A stretch of DNA of 33,620 nt from Tannerellaceae bacterium (GCA_021203545.1 JAJQAZ010000024.1:1-33620), one strand, 5' to 3'. Shown: positions 18,127 through 28,309, counted from the stretch's first letter. The notes: generated by a model not told the origin, from the sequence alone. Translations and numbers: made by a program.

Positions 18127-18356
18127 AATGTCACCTATTAATTAAATAACCTAATAAAATAATACATGATAACCTAATTGCGATTACAAAATAACACAGA
18201 ATACAGAGATTAAACAAGCAAAATGTTTACTATATTAAATAAAAAAGTAACAAGTGTCAATTTATTATTCAAAAAGATTAAAATGTGTCAGTTTTAAACA
18301 AAGTGAAGATTTTATGATTAAAAGTTGAAAGCAGAAAATAGAGAATTAAGTATCAA

Positions 18357-19541
18357 CTATTTAAACCGGTATATAAAAAACAGATATTCATCTTCACTAT
18401 CCATCCGGTCAAAAGTTTCTTTTAATGCGCCTTTCAATTGATTCTTTTTATCCGCTTCAATCAACTCTTCACTATGATAGTAAAATATACCTTCATTAGG
18501 AGAAATAAAAGTATTCACAGAAGCAGCATTAATTAAAAAATTGTGACCTTCAAAATCTTTATTAAAAATAGATTGCTTATATATTTGCCGACTATTCTTA
18601 TCAATCAGATAACCTGTTTCCGGAAATGGTAAGTTAGTTTGCTTATCATGTTCCATTCTGACACCGGAAAAAAACAGATAATCTGTAGTTTCTATGATAT
18701 TATGTAAAAAAACTCCCGGGTCAGTTTCTTCAAAAGAAGGTTTACGTATCAATAAGGGATAAATATATTTATCAGGATCCATACGATAAATAGCCGTATC
18801 TAATGGATAAGGCATTAATAAAAGTTCGTTATTATTATTCTTTACAGCATAATATCCACGAAAAACAGTACTTCCATTGTAAAGTACCGTACCGTCCGGC
18901 ATGGTAATCATCCCGAATCTTACAAGCATATCATGAGGCTTCTCTACAAATATACTTGTCATAAACATAAAACTTCCGTCTGTTTTAGAAAGAAAACCAA
19001 AAGGATAGGGTTGGTTAGGGAAATAAAGCAGCAAATTGTTTTCATCATAATCAACTATACCATCCACATGCATATCCGCAGGAGTAGAATACTCTCTTTT
19101 AAAAACTCCATCTTTACTGTAAACCTTTATTTTTTGTGTACCAAACACAGTAATATACACATCATCCTCTTCTTCTATGTATAAAAAGCGGGCAATACCC
19201 GTATATTCTTCCGCACCTTCCCCTCTGCGATATACCCTACTAACAGGGTTTCCCTGCCTGTCGAAAAAAAGAAGACCATTGAAATTATCTACTACAATTA
19301 TGAAATTCTTCGTTAGAGTAACTATTGGATATCGGAAAAGATAATCTTCGTGAGCTTGTAATAATACATAATTTATATCTGCCAGATCATGTATCTCCAG
19401 TTTATTTTCCGGATATTCTTTTGTAACATCGAATTCTATCAACTCTAAATTGACTAACTCCGACTTCTTACCGGAACACGAAAATAAGAATACAAACAAA
19501 AAACATATTCTTATTTTCTTATATATAGCAGATTTTAACAT
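18357..19541 (-). CDS. Six-bladed beta-propeller lipoprotein
   Basis: 394 residues from ATG 19541. I prefer this start to the TTG 30 bases upstream because it gives a compact lipoprotein signal peptide ending in LFSC (C22). The mature protein has the repeats of Bacteroidetes six-bladed propellers: LLFFDRQGNPVSRVYRRGEGAEEYTGIARFLYIEEEDDVYI, IKVYSKDGVFKREY, and later blades with similar D-G turns. The RRGxGxxEY motif is characteristic of this group. These proteins often sit next to small GG- or NVEALA-type peptides. A remnant of such a peptide gene ends 8 bases before this start. The cell-surface function is unknown. Confidence 0.82.
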   Translation of the reverse strand: MLKSAIYKKIRICFLFVFLFSCSGKKSELVNLELIEFDVTKEYPENKLEIHDLADINYVLLQAHEDYLFRYPIVTLTKNFIIVVDNFNGLLFFDRQGNPVSRVYRRGEGAEEYTGIARFLYIEEEDDVYITVFGTQKIKVYSKDGVFKREYSTPADMHVDGIVDYDENNLLLYFPNQPYPFGFLSKTDGSFMFMTSIFVEKPHDMLVRFGMITMPDGTVLYNGSTVFRGYYAVKNNNNELLLMPYPLDTAIYRMDPDKYIYPLLIRKPSFEETDPGVFLHNIIETTDYLFFSGVRMEHDKQTNLPFPETGYLIDKNSRQIYKQSIFNKDFEGHNFLINAASVNTFISPNEGIFYYHSEELIEADKKNQLKGALKETFDRMDSEDEYLFFIYRFK

Positions 19542-19549
19542 CGCTTCAG

Positions 19550-19700
19550 TTAAATACCTACACAAGCACAAGTATAACTCCAGGTTCCGTCCGGCCAGGT
19601 AGTTTTACCACATCTTCCGGTTCCTCCTCCATATATTTCATTTCATTATCGCTAAGTAATGAGCAATTCTTCAATAATTTGATTTTTTCAACTTTTTCAT
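19550..19700 (-). pseudogene. Broken GG-leader peptide (GG-Bacteroidales-type precursor)
   Basis: From ATG 19700 the frame reads MKKLKKSNY and stops. If the T6 run 19683-19688 has one more base it reads MKKLKKIKLLKNCSLLSDNEMK. One further base at 19636-19638 gives IYGGGTGRCGKTTWPDGTWS, then YTCACVGI and a stop at 19550. The restored 50-residue peptide has a basic MKKLKKIKL start, an LSDNEM helix, a GG cleavage motif and a small Cys-containing core. This is the layout of the GG-Bacteroidales natural-product precursors (TIGR04149, from memory). Two corrections are needed in 150 bases, so this is either real decay or two more undercalls. It lies just upstream of the propeller lipoprotein on the same strand. 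Confidence 0.5.
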
Positions 19701-19894
19701 TGTAATAAATTTATTAATCAGGAGTACAAAATTTATAGATATAATATTATAAAATGCATTTTAAATTTGAATATAAAACCTTTTATATTTATAGTTATTT
19801 AACCAGATAACTATAATACATTATATAAATTACATCTTTATAAATTATTGTATCGGGGTGATTTTCCATATTGCCAAACCTCTAATATTTAATA

Positions 19895-19926
19895 TTTGGG
19901 TTTATTAGTGAAGATATTTATCTTTG
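19895..19926 (+). promoter_or_regulatory. Bacteroidetes consensus promoter
   Basis: TTTG at 19895-19898, 20 bases, then TATCTTTG at 19919-19926. This matches the -33 TTTG and -7 TAnnTTTG consensus of the Bacteroidetes primary sigma factor. Transcription would start near 19933, about 12 bases before ATG 19945. It also rules out the TTG at 19924 as a start codon for the gene that follows. Confidence 0.7.
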
Positions 19927-19944
19927 TCTATTATACCGAATAGT

Positions 19945-20664
19945 ATGAGTAAACAAACTGCTACTTTATCTGTTATTATTCCTTCTTTCAATGAAGAAGC
20001 TACTATTGTGCAGGTATTAGACAAGGTGTTTGGTGTAAAACTGATCAACGGTATACGGAAAGAAATTATTATTATTAACGATGCTTCAACCGATCAAACT
20101 GATTCCCTGGTCAGGGAATATATAGATACTCATCCTTCTTATCCTATTATATATCTGAATCATCCTATAAACCGGGGCAAAGGAAAGGCTATCCGTACAG
20201 CATTGGAACAAGTATCAGGAGATTTCGTAATCATACAGGATGCCGATTTGGAATATGATCCGGAAGATTATAATAAATTATTAACGGTTTTAACGGAAGA
20301 GAAGCGAAAGGTGGTATATGGTTCCCGTTTTCTGGAAAAGAAGGATACATATTCTCATTTTCTTTTTTATTTAGGAGGTAAAACAGTTACCTGGAGTGCC
20401 AACCTGTTATACAACCAACGGTTGACGGATGAACCTACGTGTTATAAATTATTTGATACCAGTCTGTTAAAATCGATATCTTTACAGTGTCAGGGATTCG
20501 AATTTTGTCCGGAAGTAACGGCCAAGGTAGCCAAAGCAGGCCACAGGATAAAAGAAATTCCTATCACCTATTATTCCCGGAGTAAAGAAGAGGGGAAAAA
20601 GATTAAGTGGACAGACGGTCTGAAAGCTATTTGGACGTTATTAAAATATCGTTTTATCAATTAA
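19945..20664 (+). CDS. GT2 glycosyltransferase, dolichol/polyprenyl-phosphate sugar synthase-like
   Basis: 239 residues from ATG 19945. GT-A fold of family 2: LSVIIPSFNEEATIVQVLDKV at the N-terminus, IIIINDASTDQTD, NRGKGKAIRTALEQ, and the metal-binding IIQDADLEYDP. This set is typical of DPM1-like enzymes that move a sugar from a nucleotide donor onto a polyprenyl phosphate. There are no C-terminal membrane spans, so it is soluble or peripheral. The next two genes include a multi-span GT-C-like protein that could use the lipid-linked sugar, suggesting a small envelope-glycosylation unit (inference). A strong promoter precedes it. Confidence 0.9.
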   Translation: MSKQTATLSVIIPSFNEEATIVQVLDKVFGVKLINGIRKEIIIINDASTDQTDSLVREYIDTHPSYPIIYLNHPINRGKGKAIRTALEQVSGDFVIIQDADLEYDPEDYNKLLTVLTEEKRKVVYGSRFLEKKDTYSHFLFYLGGKTVTWSANLLYNQRLTDEPTCYKLFDTSLLKSISLQCQGFEFCPEVTAKVAKAGHRIKEIPITYYSRSKEEGKKIKWTDGLKAIWTLLKYRFIN

Positions 20665-20671
20665 TATACAG

Positions 20672-21190
20672 ATGAAAAAGAAAAGTATCATCCTATGGAT
20701 CATAAAAAATATACTGGCGCTGGTAGTTACCGGTACCCTCGTTTATTTCTGTATAAATAAAACAACAGGCTATGACTGGGCTTATAATAAATTCCTGAAA
20801 AGTAATATGGATTTTATACAGGCCCACCCTCACTTAACGGAAGAACAACGGTATGAATTAAAACTGGGAACCAGTTATAAGTACCTCATGCTTCTAAAAG
20901 AACATACTCCTGAAGATGCAGTCATACTATATCCTGTAAAAGAAGACTTCTTTCCGCCGGGAGAAGAAACTCTTTTTCAGGGCGAAATATATAATTTGAG
21001 TTGGGCCACCCGGTTCCTCTATCCCCGGAAGATTATTTTTCCTCACCAAATGCAGCAAAATATATTTTCTCCGGATATTTCGCATATTGCCATTGTAAAC
21101 GGAAGAGGATTTGAACGAATACACAATTATGCAGGCGAGAAGTTTACGCATGGCATTTTACCGGTAAAATTTAACAGAGCAGCTCCATGA
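20672..21190 (+). CDS. Membrane-anchored protein of unknown function
   Basis: 172 residues with one N-terminal span (about 7-27) and the remainder probably periplasmic. I do not recognise a named family. The visible sequence includes HLTEEQRYELKLGTSYKYLMLLKEHTPEDAVILYP, reminiscent of the extracytoplasmic sequences found beside GT-C glycosyltransferases. It starts 7 bases after the GT2 stop, and its stop overlaps the next start by four bases (ATGA), so it is translationally coupled and probably functions with that multi-span protein. Confidence 0.75.
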   Translation: MKKKSIILWIIKNILALVVTGTLVYFCINKTTGYDWAYNKFLKSNMDFIQAHPHLTEEQRYELKLGTSYKYLMLLKEHTPEDAVILYPVKEDFFPPGEETLFQGEIYNLSWATRFLYPRKIIFPHQMQQNIFSPDISHIAIVNGRGFERIHNYAGEKFTHGILPVKFNRAAP

Positions 21191-22572
21191 TTACGATAGG
21201 AATTATATTAACAACCCTTACCGGATATCTGTTTGTTCACATATTATCAACACAACTGAATATATGCGAAAAGACGGGTCTATCCTTTTTGAGCGGGATA
21301 GCTATCCAATCGTTCGGTATGTTGTTACTGGATATGGTAAATATTCCACTTACCCTCGCTACGGTGCTCACTATTCAAAGTGTTACTTTATTACTATGTG
21401 CAGGTATAATTTATAAGACGGGTAAAACCAAACAGTTGTTTATCATTCCGGAGTTAAAACCGGAAGGATGGCGTTCTATTAACCTGATATGGGTGTTATT
21501 TATTATAGGGATCGTATATGTAGAATATATGAACTTTATGAAATGTATCTATTTTCCGGTTTTTGACCGGGATAGTCTGGCCGGATTTGAAACAATCGGG
21601 TATGTAACGGCACAGGAACATACCCTGAAAAGCAATATCCTGTACAATGGAGGATATAATATAGGTATCCATAATCCGGGCAGTTATATATCTTATACAC
21701 CTATGGTAATGTTGAGTTATGCATACATTTACCTGTTGGGAGCTGTCAATTCAAAGTTGGTCAATGCGTTGATCTATCTGTTCTTCCTGATCGCTTTTTA
21801 TGGTTGTAGTAAACGGTTTACGAACAAAACAGGAGCGGCTATCACTACTTTCTTTGTATTACTGGCGCCCGAAATGCTGGCATTTTCATCGTTATCCGCA
21901 ACCAATGTCATTCATGCCTGTTATGCGGCACCAGGGGTTCTATATGGTATTTTATGGCTTACAAAAAGAAAAAAAGAATATATGTATCTATCGGCTTTTC
22001 TGCTGGCAGCCAATGTATGGAGCCGTACGGAAGGAATTGTTTTCATTGCCGCAATAGGTATAATATCCGGTATCTATGCCTTCCGGAGGAAGAATTGGAA
22101 AGAAGTTATTTTTTTCGGTTGCCTGTGTATACTTCCTGTGATTGTTTGGATATTGTTCACTAAACTATATGGTTTGCATGCGGAAGGAATTGCTATTATC
22201 CGGCCATTTTGGGATACAGAAAAAGCATTTACTATCCTGAATTATTTCCTGAATCTTTTTATGAACATTAATTACTATGGATATACATTCTACCTGATTC
22301 CTGTAGGAATCATACTAAATGGCTGGTTTATGCTGAAGAAAAAGGATAACCTTGTGTTATTGTCCGCTATTTTTCTTTCGTTGATATTTTATATACTTAT
22401 CCTTTACCAAATCGATTACAAATGGGATACGATGGAAAATGTACTTTCCTATTCGGCCAAACGTTTCCTGTTTTGTTTTGTTCCTTTGGTATGGATATGG
22501 TTCACCGGAAACCGGATCTGTAAGTCCGGACTGGAAAAACTGGAAAGTTTCTTATCTTTAAAAACAGTTTGA
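21187..22572 (+). CDS. Multi-span membrane protein, probable GT-C glycosyltransferase
   Basis: 461 residues with about 10-12 hydrophobic segments from residue 1 to about 440. An acidic pair-containing loop follows the early spans (FPVFDRDSLAGFETIGYVTAQE, about 118-139), in the position where GT-C enzymes carry their catalytic acidic residue. Further features are NPGSYISYTPMVMLSYAYI and WSRTEGIVFIAAIGI. With a DPM1-like gene and a periplasmic-anchored protein upstream, it most likely transfers a polyprenyl-linked sugar on the periplasmic side. The acceptor is unknown. It overlaps the previous gene by four bases and is followed one base later by a radical SAM gene. Confidence 0.75.
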   Translation: MITIGIILTTLTGYLFVHILSTQLNICEKTGLSFLSGIAIQSFGMLLLDMVNIPLTLATVLTIQSVTLLLCAGIIYKTGKTKQLFIIPELKPEGWRSINLIWVLFIIGIVYVEYMNFMKCIYFPVFDRDSLAGFETIGYVTAQEHTLKSNILYNGGYNIGIHNPGSYISYTPMVMLSYAYIYLLGAVNSKLVNALIYLFFLIAFYGCSKRFTNKTGAAITTFFVLLAPEMLAFSSLSATNVIHACYAAPGVLYGILWLTKRKKEYMYLSAFLLAANVWSRTEGIVFIAAIGIISGIYAFRRKNWKEVIFFGCLCILPVIVWILFTKLYGLHAEGIAIIRPFWDTEKAFTILNYFLNLFMNINYYGYTFYLIPVGIILNGWFMLKKKDNLVLLSAIFLSLIFYILILYQIDYKWDTMENVLSYSAKRFLFCFVPLVWIWFTGNRICKSGLEKLESFLSLKTV

Positions 22573-22573
22573 A

Positions 22574-23353
22574 ATGGCTACTATATTATTTGATTCTATT
22601 GTATTCGGCCCTGTTAAAAGCAGGCGGTTAGGTGTTTCATTAGGTGTTAATCTGTTACCTCCTGACGGAAAACTATGTACTTTCAACTGCATTTATTGCG
22701 AATGCGGACTGAATCAGGAGCGCCGTACGCGTAGTAAATTACCCACCCGGCAGGAAGTACGGGAAGCATTGGAAAAAAAATTACAAACCATGCAGGCCGG
22801 TCATATGCCACCGGATGTGATTACTTTTGCCGGAAATGGCGAACCAACCCTGCATCCTGACTTTCCGGATATTATAGAAGATACGATCAAATTAAGAAAT
22901 AGGTGGTTTCCAAAAGCAAAAATTGCTGTATTATCCAACTCTACCATGCTGCACAAAAAGGAAGTAGTAGAAGCACTCAAAAAAGTGGATGATAATATTC
23001 TGAAACTGGATTCAGTACTGGATAGCCGGATTCAACAAGTAGATGTTCCCAACCAACCGGACTTTACTTTTGAAAGGTTACTGGAACAACTTTGCCGGTT
23101 TGAAGGCAAACTGATCATACAAACGATGTTTCTTAAGGGGGAGTATAAAGGCATATCCGTTCAAAACACCACCCCGGAAGAGTTAACAGGTTGGATAGAA
23201 GCTTTAAAAAAGATACGTCCCCAACAAGTAATGATCTATACGATTGATAGGGAAACACCTGTAAAAGGATTGAAAAAACTAACACGGGAAGAATTGGAAG
23301 AGATAGCAGAACTGGCCCGGAAAGAAGGTTTTACTGTACAGGTGTCAGGATAA
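22574..23353 (+). CDS. Radical SAM protein, COG0731-like
   Basis: 259 residues. The radical SAM cluster motif is CTFNCIYC with C35, C39 and C42, preceded by SLGVNLLPPDGKLC. The second motif is ITFAGNGEPTLHPDF (about 74-88). This pattern, FGPVxSRRLGxSLGxN...C, is that of the COG0731 group related to wybutosine-synthesis enzymes; bacterial members have no settled function. No SPASM or twitch cysteines are present after the core. It starts one base after the preceding stop, so it is read from the same transcript as the GT genes, though a direct functional link is not obvious. Confidence 0.88.
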   Translation: MATILFDSIVFGPVKSRRLGVSLGVNLLPPDGKLCTFNCIYCECGLNQERRTRSKLPTRQEVREALEKKLQTMQAGHMPPDVITFAGNGEPTLHPDFPDIIEDTIKLRNRWFPKAKIAVLSNSTMLHKKEVVEALKKVDDNILKLDSVLDSRIQQVDVPNQPDFTFERLLEQLCRFEGKLIIQTMFLKGEYKGISVQNTTPEELTGWIEALKKIRPQQVMIYTIDRETPVKGLKKLTREELEEIAELARKEGFTVQVSG

Positions 23354-23387
23354 AAACAACAAACAAATACTATTTAAAATAACTATC

Positions 23388-24493
23388 ATGAAAACGAAAG
23401 CAACTGAAAGATTAGTATCACTTGATGTAATGCGCGGAATTACCGTTGCCGGAATGATATTGGTAAATAATTCCGGTAATGGAACGTATACCTATGAACC
23501 ACTAAAACATGTATTCTGGAACGGCCTCACCCCTACCGACCTGGTATTTCCTTTTTTATGCTCATTATGGGGATATCCATGTATTTCTCGTTAAGTAAAT
23601 TTCAATCCAACCTAAAAGGTGCATTCGGAAAAATAGTAAAACGTACCATCCTTATCTTTTTGGTTGGTCTGGGACTGAATTTATTCAGCCACCTGATGAA
23701 GTATGAATTTAGTGAATTTGAAAACTTCCGTATTTTAGGGGTCATGCAACGGCTGGCACTTGCTTATGGATTTGGTTCTATCATAGGATTGGTAGTAAGT
23801 AAAAAGTATCTTTTACCGGTTTCGCTGCTTTTATTAACAGGTTATTCAATCCTGCTGGTTCTTACTGATAGCCTTACGCTGTCTGACAATAATATTGTAG
23901 CTGTTGTAGACAGAGTAATATTGGGAGAATCGCATTTATATAAACAGAAGCTACCCGACGGTTCGTTTATATATTTTGACCCGGAAGGTTTATTAAGTAC
24001 TGTAGGCTGTATTGCACAGGTTATTATGGGATTTTATATCGGGCAAATGATTATTGAATTTAAACAGGATCCGGAACGTATTGCAAGAAATCTGTTTGTA
24101 TTTGGTTCGCTGGCTCTTTTCAGTGGTTACCTGCTTAGTTATGGGCTACCCATTAATAAAAAGTTATGGAGTGCATCGTATGTATTGGTTTCGTCGGGGG
24201 CAGGTGCTCTATTATTAGGTTTATTGGTATGGAGTATAGATATTAACCGGCAACGAAACTGGTGTACTTTCTTTGAGATATTTGGTATCAATCCGCTTTA
24301 TTTATATGTACAGGCTGCACTTCTGGCTCCTATTTTCTCTAAAATAGGATTGAAAGAGACTGTTTATGAAAATATATTGGCTCCTCTGGCCGGCAATTAC
24401 ACGGGTGCTTTGTTATGGGCTATTCTTTTTGTATTGGTCAACTGGATTCCGGGTTATTATCTCTATAAAAAGAAAATTTACATTAAACTGTAA
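23388..24493 (+). pseudogene. DUF5009/HGSNAT-like acyltransferase membrane protein, frame broken
   Basis: The first reading (23388-23594) gives ERLVSLDVMRGITVAGMILVNNSG and HVFWNGLTPTDLVFPF, then leaves frame. The second (from ATG 23558) continues MLIMGISMYFSLSKFQSNLKG to 24493. Joined, they give about 368 residues with the layout of the heparan-alpha-glucosaminide N-acetyltransferase/NagX family: LDxxRG start, H-x-x-WNG-x-T-x-x-DLVFPFF and about 10 spans. The join needs one extra base in the T6 run 23552-23557. The heptamer T-TTT-TTA there would also permit a -1 ribosomal slip. Likely role: transmembrane transfer of acetyl groups to amino sugars during glycan use. Confidence 0.82.
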
Positions 24494-24531
24494 TAATGTG
24501 ATTGTAATACAAACACATTCCTTTTTTTTCG

Positions 24532-24539
24532 TATTTTTG
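24532..24539 (+). promoter_or_regulatory. Possible -7 element for leuS
   Basis: TATTTTTG matches the Bacteroidetes TAnnTTTG -7 consensus and lies 51 bases before the leuS start. A -33 TTTG at the right distance is not present, so this is a partial promoter match. Confidence 0.4.
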
Positions 24540-24590
24540 CACACTAATTCAGGCAAATAAATAAAAATATATATACGAATAGGTACGATC

Positions 24591-27431
24591 ATGGAATATC
24601 GTTTTAACGAGATTGAGAAAAAATGGCAGGAATACTGGAATGCCAATCAGGTTTACAAAGTTACGGAAGATAAAAGTAAACCGAAATATTACGTGTTGGA
24701 TATGTTTCCTTATCCTTCGGGAGCAGGACTGCACGTAGGGCATCCACTCGGATATATTGCATCTGATATTTATACCCGTTACAAACGGTTACAGGGATTT
24801 AATGTATTACATCCTATGGGATACGATGCATACGGATTGCCTGCCGAACAGTTTGCTATTCAAACCGGACAACATCCTGAAATTACGACCCGCAACAATA
24901 TCCAACGGTACCGGGAACAAATGGATAAAATAGGTTTCTCGTATGACTGGAGCCGTGAGATCCGTACCTGTGATCCTACCTATTACCGGTGGACACAATG
25001 GGCATTTATTAAAATGTTCAACAGTTTCTACTGCAACGACGAAAAGAAAGCTATGCCGATTGAAGAACTGGTAAAAGGCTTTGAAGCAGTAGGTACAGCA
25101 GGTATGAATGTAGCCTGTAGCGAAGAATTATCTTTTACTGCAGACGAATGGAAAGCAAAAAGCGAAAAAGAAAAACAGGAAATATTACTGAACTACCGGA
25201 TTGCTTATCTGGGAGATACTATGGTAAACTGGTGCGCGGCACTGGGTACCGTACTGGCTAACGACGAAGTTGTTAACGGTGTTTCGGAACGCGGTGGTTA
25301 TCCGGTTGAACAAAAAATGATGCGCCAATGGTGTTTGCGTACATCTGCGTATGCACAGCGTTTATTGGACGGATTGGAGACGATTGACTGGACAGAATCA
25401 CTGAAAGATACCCAACGCAACTGGATAGGACGTAGTGAAGGGGCCGAAATGCAATTCCGGGTAAAAGATTCCGAACTTAACTTCACAATTTTTACTACCC
25501 GCGCAGATACTATATTTGGCGTAACATTTATGGTATTAGCACCGGAAAGCGACCTGGTTGCTCAATTAACTACTCCTGAACAACAGGAGGAAGTAAATGC
25601 TTACATAGCTGCTACCAAAAAGAAAACAGAACGCGAACGGATTGCCGACCGCAAAGTAACAGGTGTTTTCTCCGGTTCGTATGCAATCAATCCGTTAACC
25701 AACGAAGCTATTCCGGTATGGATCAGCGATTATGTACTGGCAGGATATGGTACGGGAGCTATTATGGCGGTACCGGCACACGATAGCCGCGACTATGCTT
25801 TTGCCAAACATTTTGACCTGCCTATCGTTCCCCTGATTGAAGGATGTGATGTATCGGAAGAGAGTTTCGATGCCAAAGAAGGTAGAATGATGAATTCTCC
25901 CCAACCGGGTAAAGAGATAGAAGGCGGATTGGTATTGAACGGCCTGGAAGTTCCTGAAGCAATTGCAAAAACAAAAACATATATAGAAGAAAAAGGATTA
26001 GGTAAAATTAAAATCAACTACCGTTTACGGGATGCTATTTTTAGCCGTCAACGGTATTGGGGTGAACCCTTCCCGGTCTATTACGATGCCGACGGATTGC
26101 CTCAGATGTTGCCTTTGAATAAACTACCGCTGGAATTACCGGAAGTAGATAAATTCCTACCTACCGAAACAGGCGAACCTCCTTTGGGACGTGCCGATAA
26201 ATGGGCATGGGATATTGTAAACGAAGTGGTAGTAGAAACTTCGAAAATAGATAACAAAACAATATTCCCGCTCGAATTATGTACCATGCCGGGCTTTGCA
26301 GGTTCGTCTGCTTATTATATCCATTACATGGATCCAAACAACGAAAAAGAGATTGTATCCAAAGAGGCCGACGAATACTGGCGGAATGTAGATCTTTATT
26401 TAGGAGGAATTGAACATGCTACCGGACATCTTATCTACAGCCGTTTCTGGAATAAATTCCTGTTCGACCTGGGAGTTGTTTGCGAAGAAGAACCTTTCAA
26501 AAAGCTGATTAACCAGGGAATGATTCAGGGACGGTCTAACTTTGTATACCGTATTAAAAATACCAATACATTTGTTTCGCTGAACCTGAAAGACCAGTAT
26601 GAAACAGACCCGCTGCACGTAGATGTAAATATCATTCATAACGATATACTGGATATAGAAGCGTTCAAAAAATGGAATCCGGAATATGCAACTGCCGAAT
26701 TTATTTTGGAAGACGGTAAATATATCTGTGGCTGGGGTGTTGAAAAGATGTCGAAATCAAAATATAACGTAGTAAACCCGGACGATATTGTAGACAGATA
26801 CGGGGCGGATACCTTGCGTTTATATGAAATGTTCCTGGGCCCGCTGGAACAATCCAAACCCTGGGATACCAATGGTATAGACGGCGTTCACCGCTTCCTT
26901 AAAAAACTGGTTGCCCTATTCTACGGAAATACGGATACCTTACAGGTTACAAACGAAGAACCTACTGCAGAAGAGTTGAAATCGTTACATAAACTAATTA
27001 AAAAGATTACATCTGATATCGAAAACTTTTCGTTCAATACAGCTGTAAGTGCTTTTATGATTTGCGTAAACGAATTAACAGCCCTGAAATGCCATAAAAA
27101 AGCTGTTTTACAGGAACTGTTAGTTGTACTGGCTCCTTTTGCTCCCCATATTTGTGAAGAATTATGGCATGTTTTAGGAAATACCGGAACAATATCTGAT
27201 GTCCGATGGCCGTTATATAACGAAGACTATCTGAAAGAAGATGTCATTACCTATGTGGTTTCATTTAACGGTAAAGCCCGTTACAATATAGACCTTCCGG
27301 CAGAAGCAAGCCGGGAGGAGGCTGAACAGGCTGCCATGAATCATGAAAACGCAGAAAAATGGTTACAGGGTAAAACACCTAAAAAGATTATCGTTGTACC
27401 TAAAAAGATTATTAACATTGTAATTGGTTAA
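24591..27431 (+). CDS. leuS: Leucyl-tRNA synthetase
   Basis: 946 residues, the expected length for class I LeuRS. The HIGH signature is HVGH (48-51) within [16 protein letters not shown]. The CP1 editing domain shows [12 protein letters not shown] and the [20 protein letters not shown] block with its universally conserved Asp. The second catalytic signature KMSKS is near residue 719 in [16 protein letters not shown]. An anticodon-binding domain and C-terminal extension follow. The gene is intact, consistent with an essential function, and serves as a control against the frame breaks elsewhere. Two bases separate it from the next gene. Confidence 0.98.
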   Translation: MEYRFNEIEKKWQEYWNANQVYKVTEDKSKPKYYVLDMFPYPSGAGLHVGHPLGYIASDIYTRYKRLQGFNVLHPMGYDAYGLPAEQFAIQTGQHPEITTRNNIQRYREQMDKIGFSYDWSREIRTCDPTYYRWTQWAFIKMFNSFYCNDEKKAMPIEELVKGFEAVGTAGMNVACSEELSFTADEWKAKSEKEKQEILLNYRIAYLGDTMVNWCAALGTVLANDEVVNGVSERGGYPVEQKMMRQWCLRTSAYAQRLLDGLETIDWTESLKDTQRNWIGRSEGAEMQFRVKDSELNFTIFTTRADTIFGVTFMVLAPESDLVAQLTTPEQQEEVNAYIAATKKKTERERIADRKVTGVFSGSYAINPLTNEAIPVWISDYVLAGYGTGAIMAVPAHDSRDYAFAKHFDLPIVPLIEGCDVSEESFDAKEGRMMNSPQPGKEIEGGLVLNGLEVPEAIAKTKTYIEEKGLGKIKINYRLRDAIFSRQRYWGEPFPVYYDADGLPQMLPLNKLPLELPEVDKFLPTETGEPPLGRADKWAWDIVNEVVVETSKIDNKTIFPLELCTMPGFAGSSAYYIHYMDPNNEKEIVSKEADEYWRNVDLYLGGIEHATGHLIYSRFWNKFLFDLGVVCEEEPFKKLINQGMIQGRSNFVYRIKNTNTFVSLNLKDQYETDPLHVDVNIIHNDILDIEAFKKWNPEYATAEFILEDGKYICGWGVEKMSKSKYNVVNPDDIVDRYGADTLRLYEMFLGPLEQSKPWDTNGIDGVHRFLKKLVALFYGNTDTLQVTNEEPTAEELKSLHKLIKKITSDIENFSFNTAVSAFMICVNELTALKCHKKAVLQELLVVLAPFAPHICEELWHVLGNTGTISDVRWPLYNEDYLKEDVITYVVSFNGKARYNIDLPAEASREEAEQAAMNHENAEKWLQGKTPKKIIVVPKKIINIVIG

Positions 27432-27433
27432 AA

Positions 27434-28309
27434 ATGGATCTGAAAGCCCTCCATAAAGTTTATTTTACCGGCAAAGATTATCTGATGATAATAATCGGAA
27501 CTTTAATGTACGGCTTTAGTTTTAACGGATTTATTCTTAATAACGAAATTGTAACCGGAGGATTGAGCGGGATATGTGCTTTAATATATTTCGCTACATC
27601 CATTCCGGTTTCTTTTTCTTATTTCACCTTCAATGTTATCCTGTTACTGATCGCCTATAAAATATTAGGTATTAAGTTTCTGATTAAAACCATTTTTGGA
27701 GTTATCTGTCTTTCCCTCTCCCTCACCCTGTTTGAATGGTTATTTCAGGGAAATCCCATATTGGCAGACGAACCTTTTATGTCTATTATTATCGGGGCAG
27801 GTATATGCGGTGCCGGGCTTGGTCTTATATTTACGGCTAACGGGAGTACAGGAGGAACCGATATTATAGCTGCTATCGTCAATAAACACAAACCTATTTC
27901 TATCGGACGGGCACTTTTATTCTGCGACTTTATTATCATCAGTTGTTCTTATATATTATTCCACGATGTAGAAAAGATCGTATTTGGTTTTGTAGAAATG
28001 GTAATCAGCAACTATGTACTTGATATGGTTATTAACAGTAACCGCCAGTCCGTACAATTCCTTATATTCTCCCGTAAACACGAAGAAATAGTAGAAGCAA
28101 TTATTAAAGATCTAGACAGAGGATGCACCATTCTGGACGGTATAGGAGGTTACTCCAAAGAACAGATAAAAGTAGTTGTATTATTAGCCAAAAAATCCGA
28201 ATCCATTACCATATTCCGGCTGGTTAAACAGATCGACAGCCAGGCCTTCATTTCCCAAAGTAATGTCCGGGGCGTATACGGGGAAGGATTTGATGTTTTG
28301 AAAACATAA
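27434..28309 (+). CDS. YitT family membrane protein (DUF161 + DUF2179)
   Basis: 291 residues. The membrane half (about 15-205) has five or six spans with LNNEIVTGGLSGICALIYF and FTANGSTGGTDIIAAIVNKH, the paired glycine-rich motifs of the YitT family. The C-terminal half (about 210-291) is a DUF2179 domain: LIFSRKHEEIVEAIIKDLDRGCTILDGIGGYSKEQIKVV. The substrate is not established for the family. It is very close to leuS (2 bases), so it is probably co-transcribed. A 104-base gap follows before the type VI cassette, with no clear promoter or terminator seen in it. Confidence 0.9.
   Translation: MDLKALHKVYFTGKDYLMIIIGTLMYGFSFNGFILNNEIVTGGLSGICALIYFATSIPVSFSYFTFNVILLLIAYKILGIKFLIKTIFGVICLSLSLTLFEWLFQGNPILADEPFMSIIIGAGICGAGLGLIFTANGSTGGTDIIAAIVNKHKPISIGRALLFCDFIIISCSYILFHDVEKIVFGFVEMVISNYVLDMVINSNRQSVQFLIFSRKHEEIVEAIIKDLDRGCTILDGIGGYSKEQIKVVVLLAKKSESITIFRLVKQIDSQAFISQSNVRGVYGEGFDVLKT

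Noticed and set aside
23548-23560. Programmed -1 frameshift at T-TTT-TTA in the DUF5009 gene (also T-TTT-TTA in urtB and A-AAA-AAA in the formyltransferase gene)
   Set aside because: These heptamers are canonical slippery sites, but any single-base loss from a T or A run creates one. The SPASM, urtC and GG-peptide breaks show no such heptamer, and a slip inside the urtB signal peptide would be pointless. Sequence error explains all cases together.
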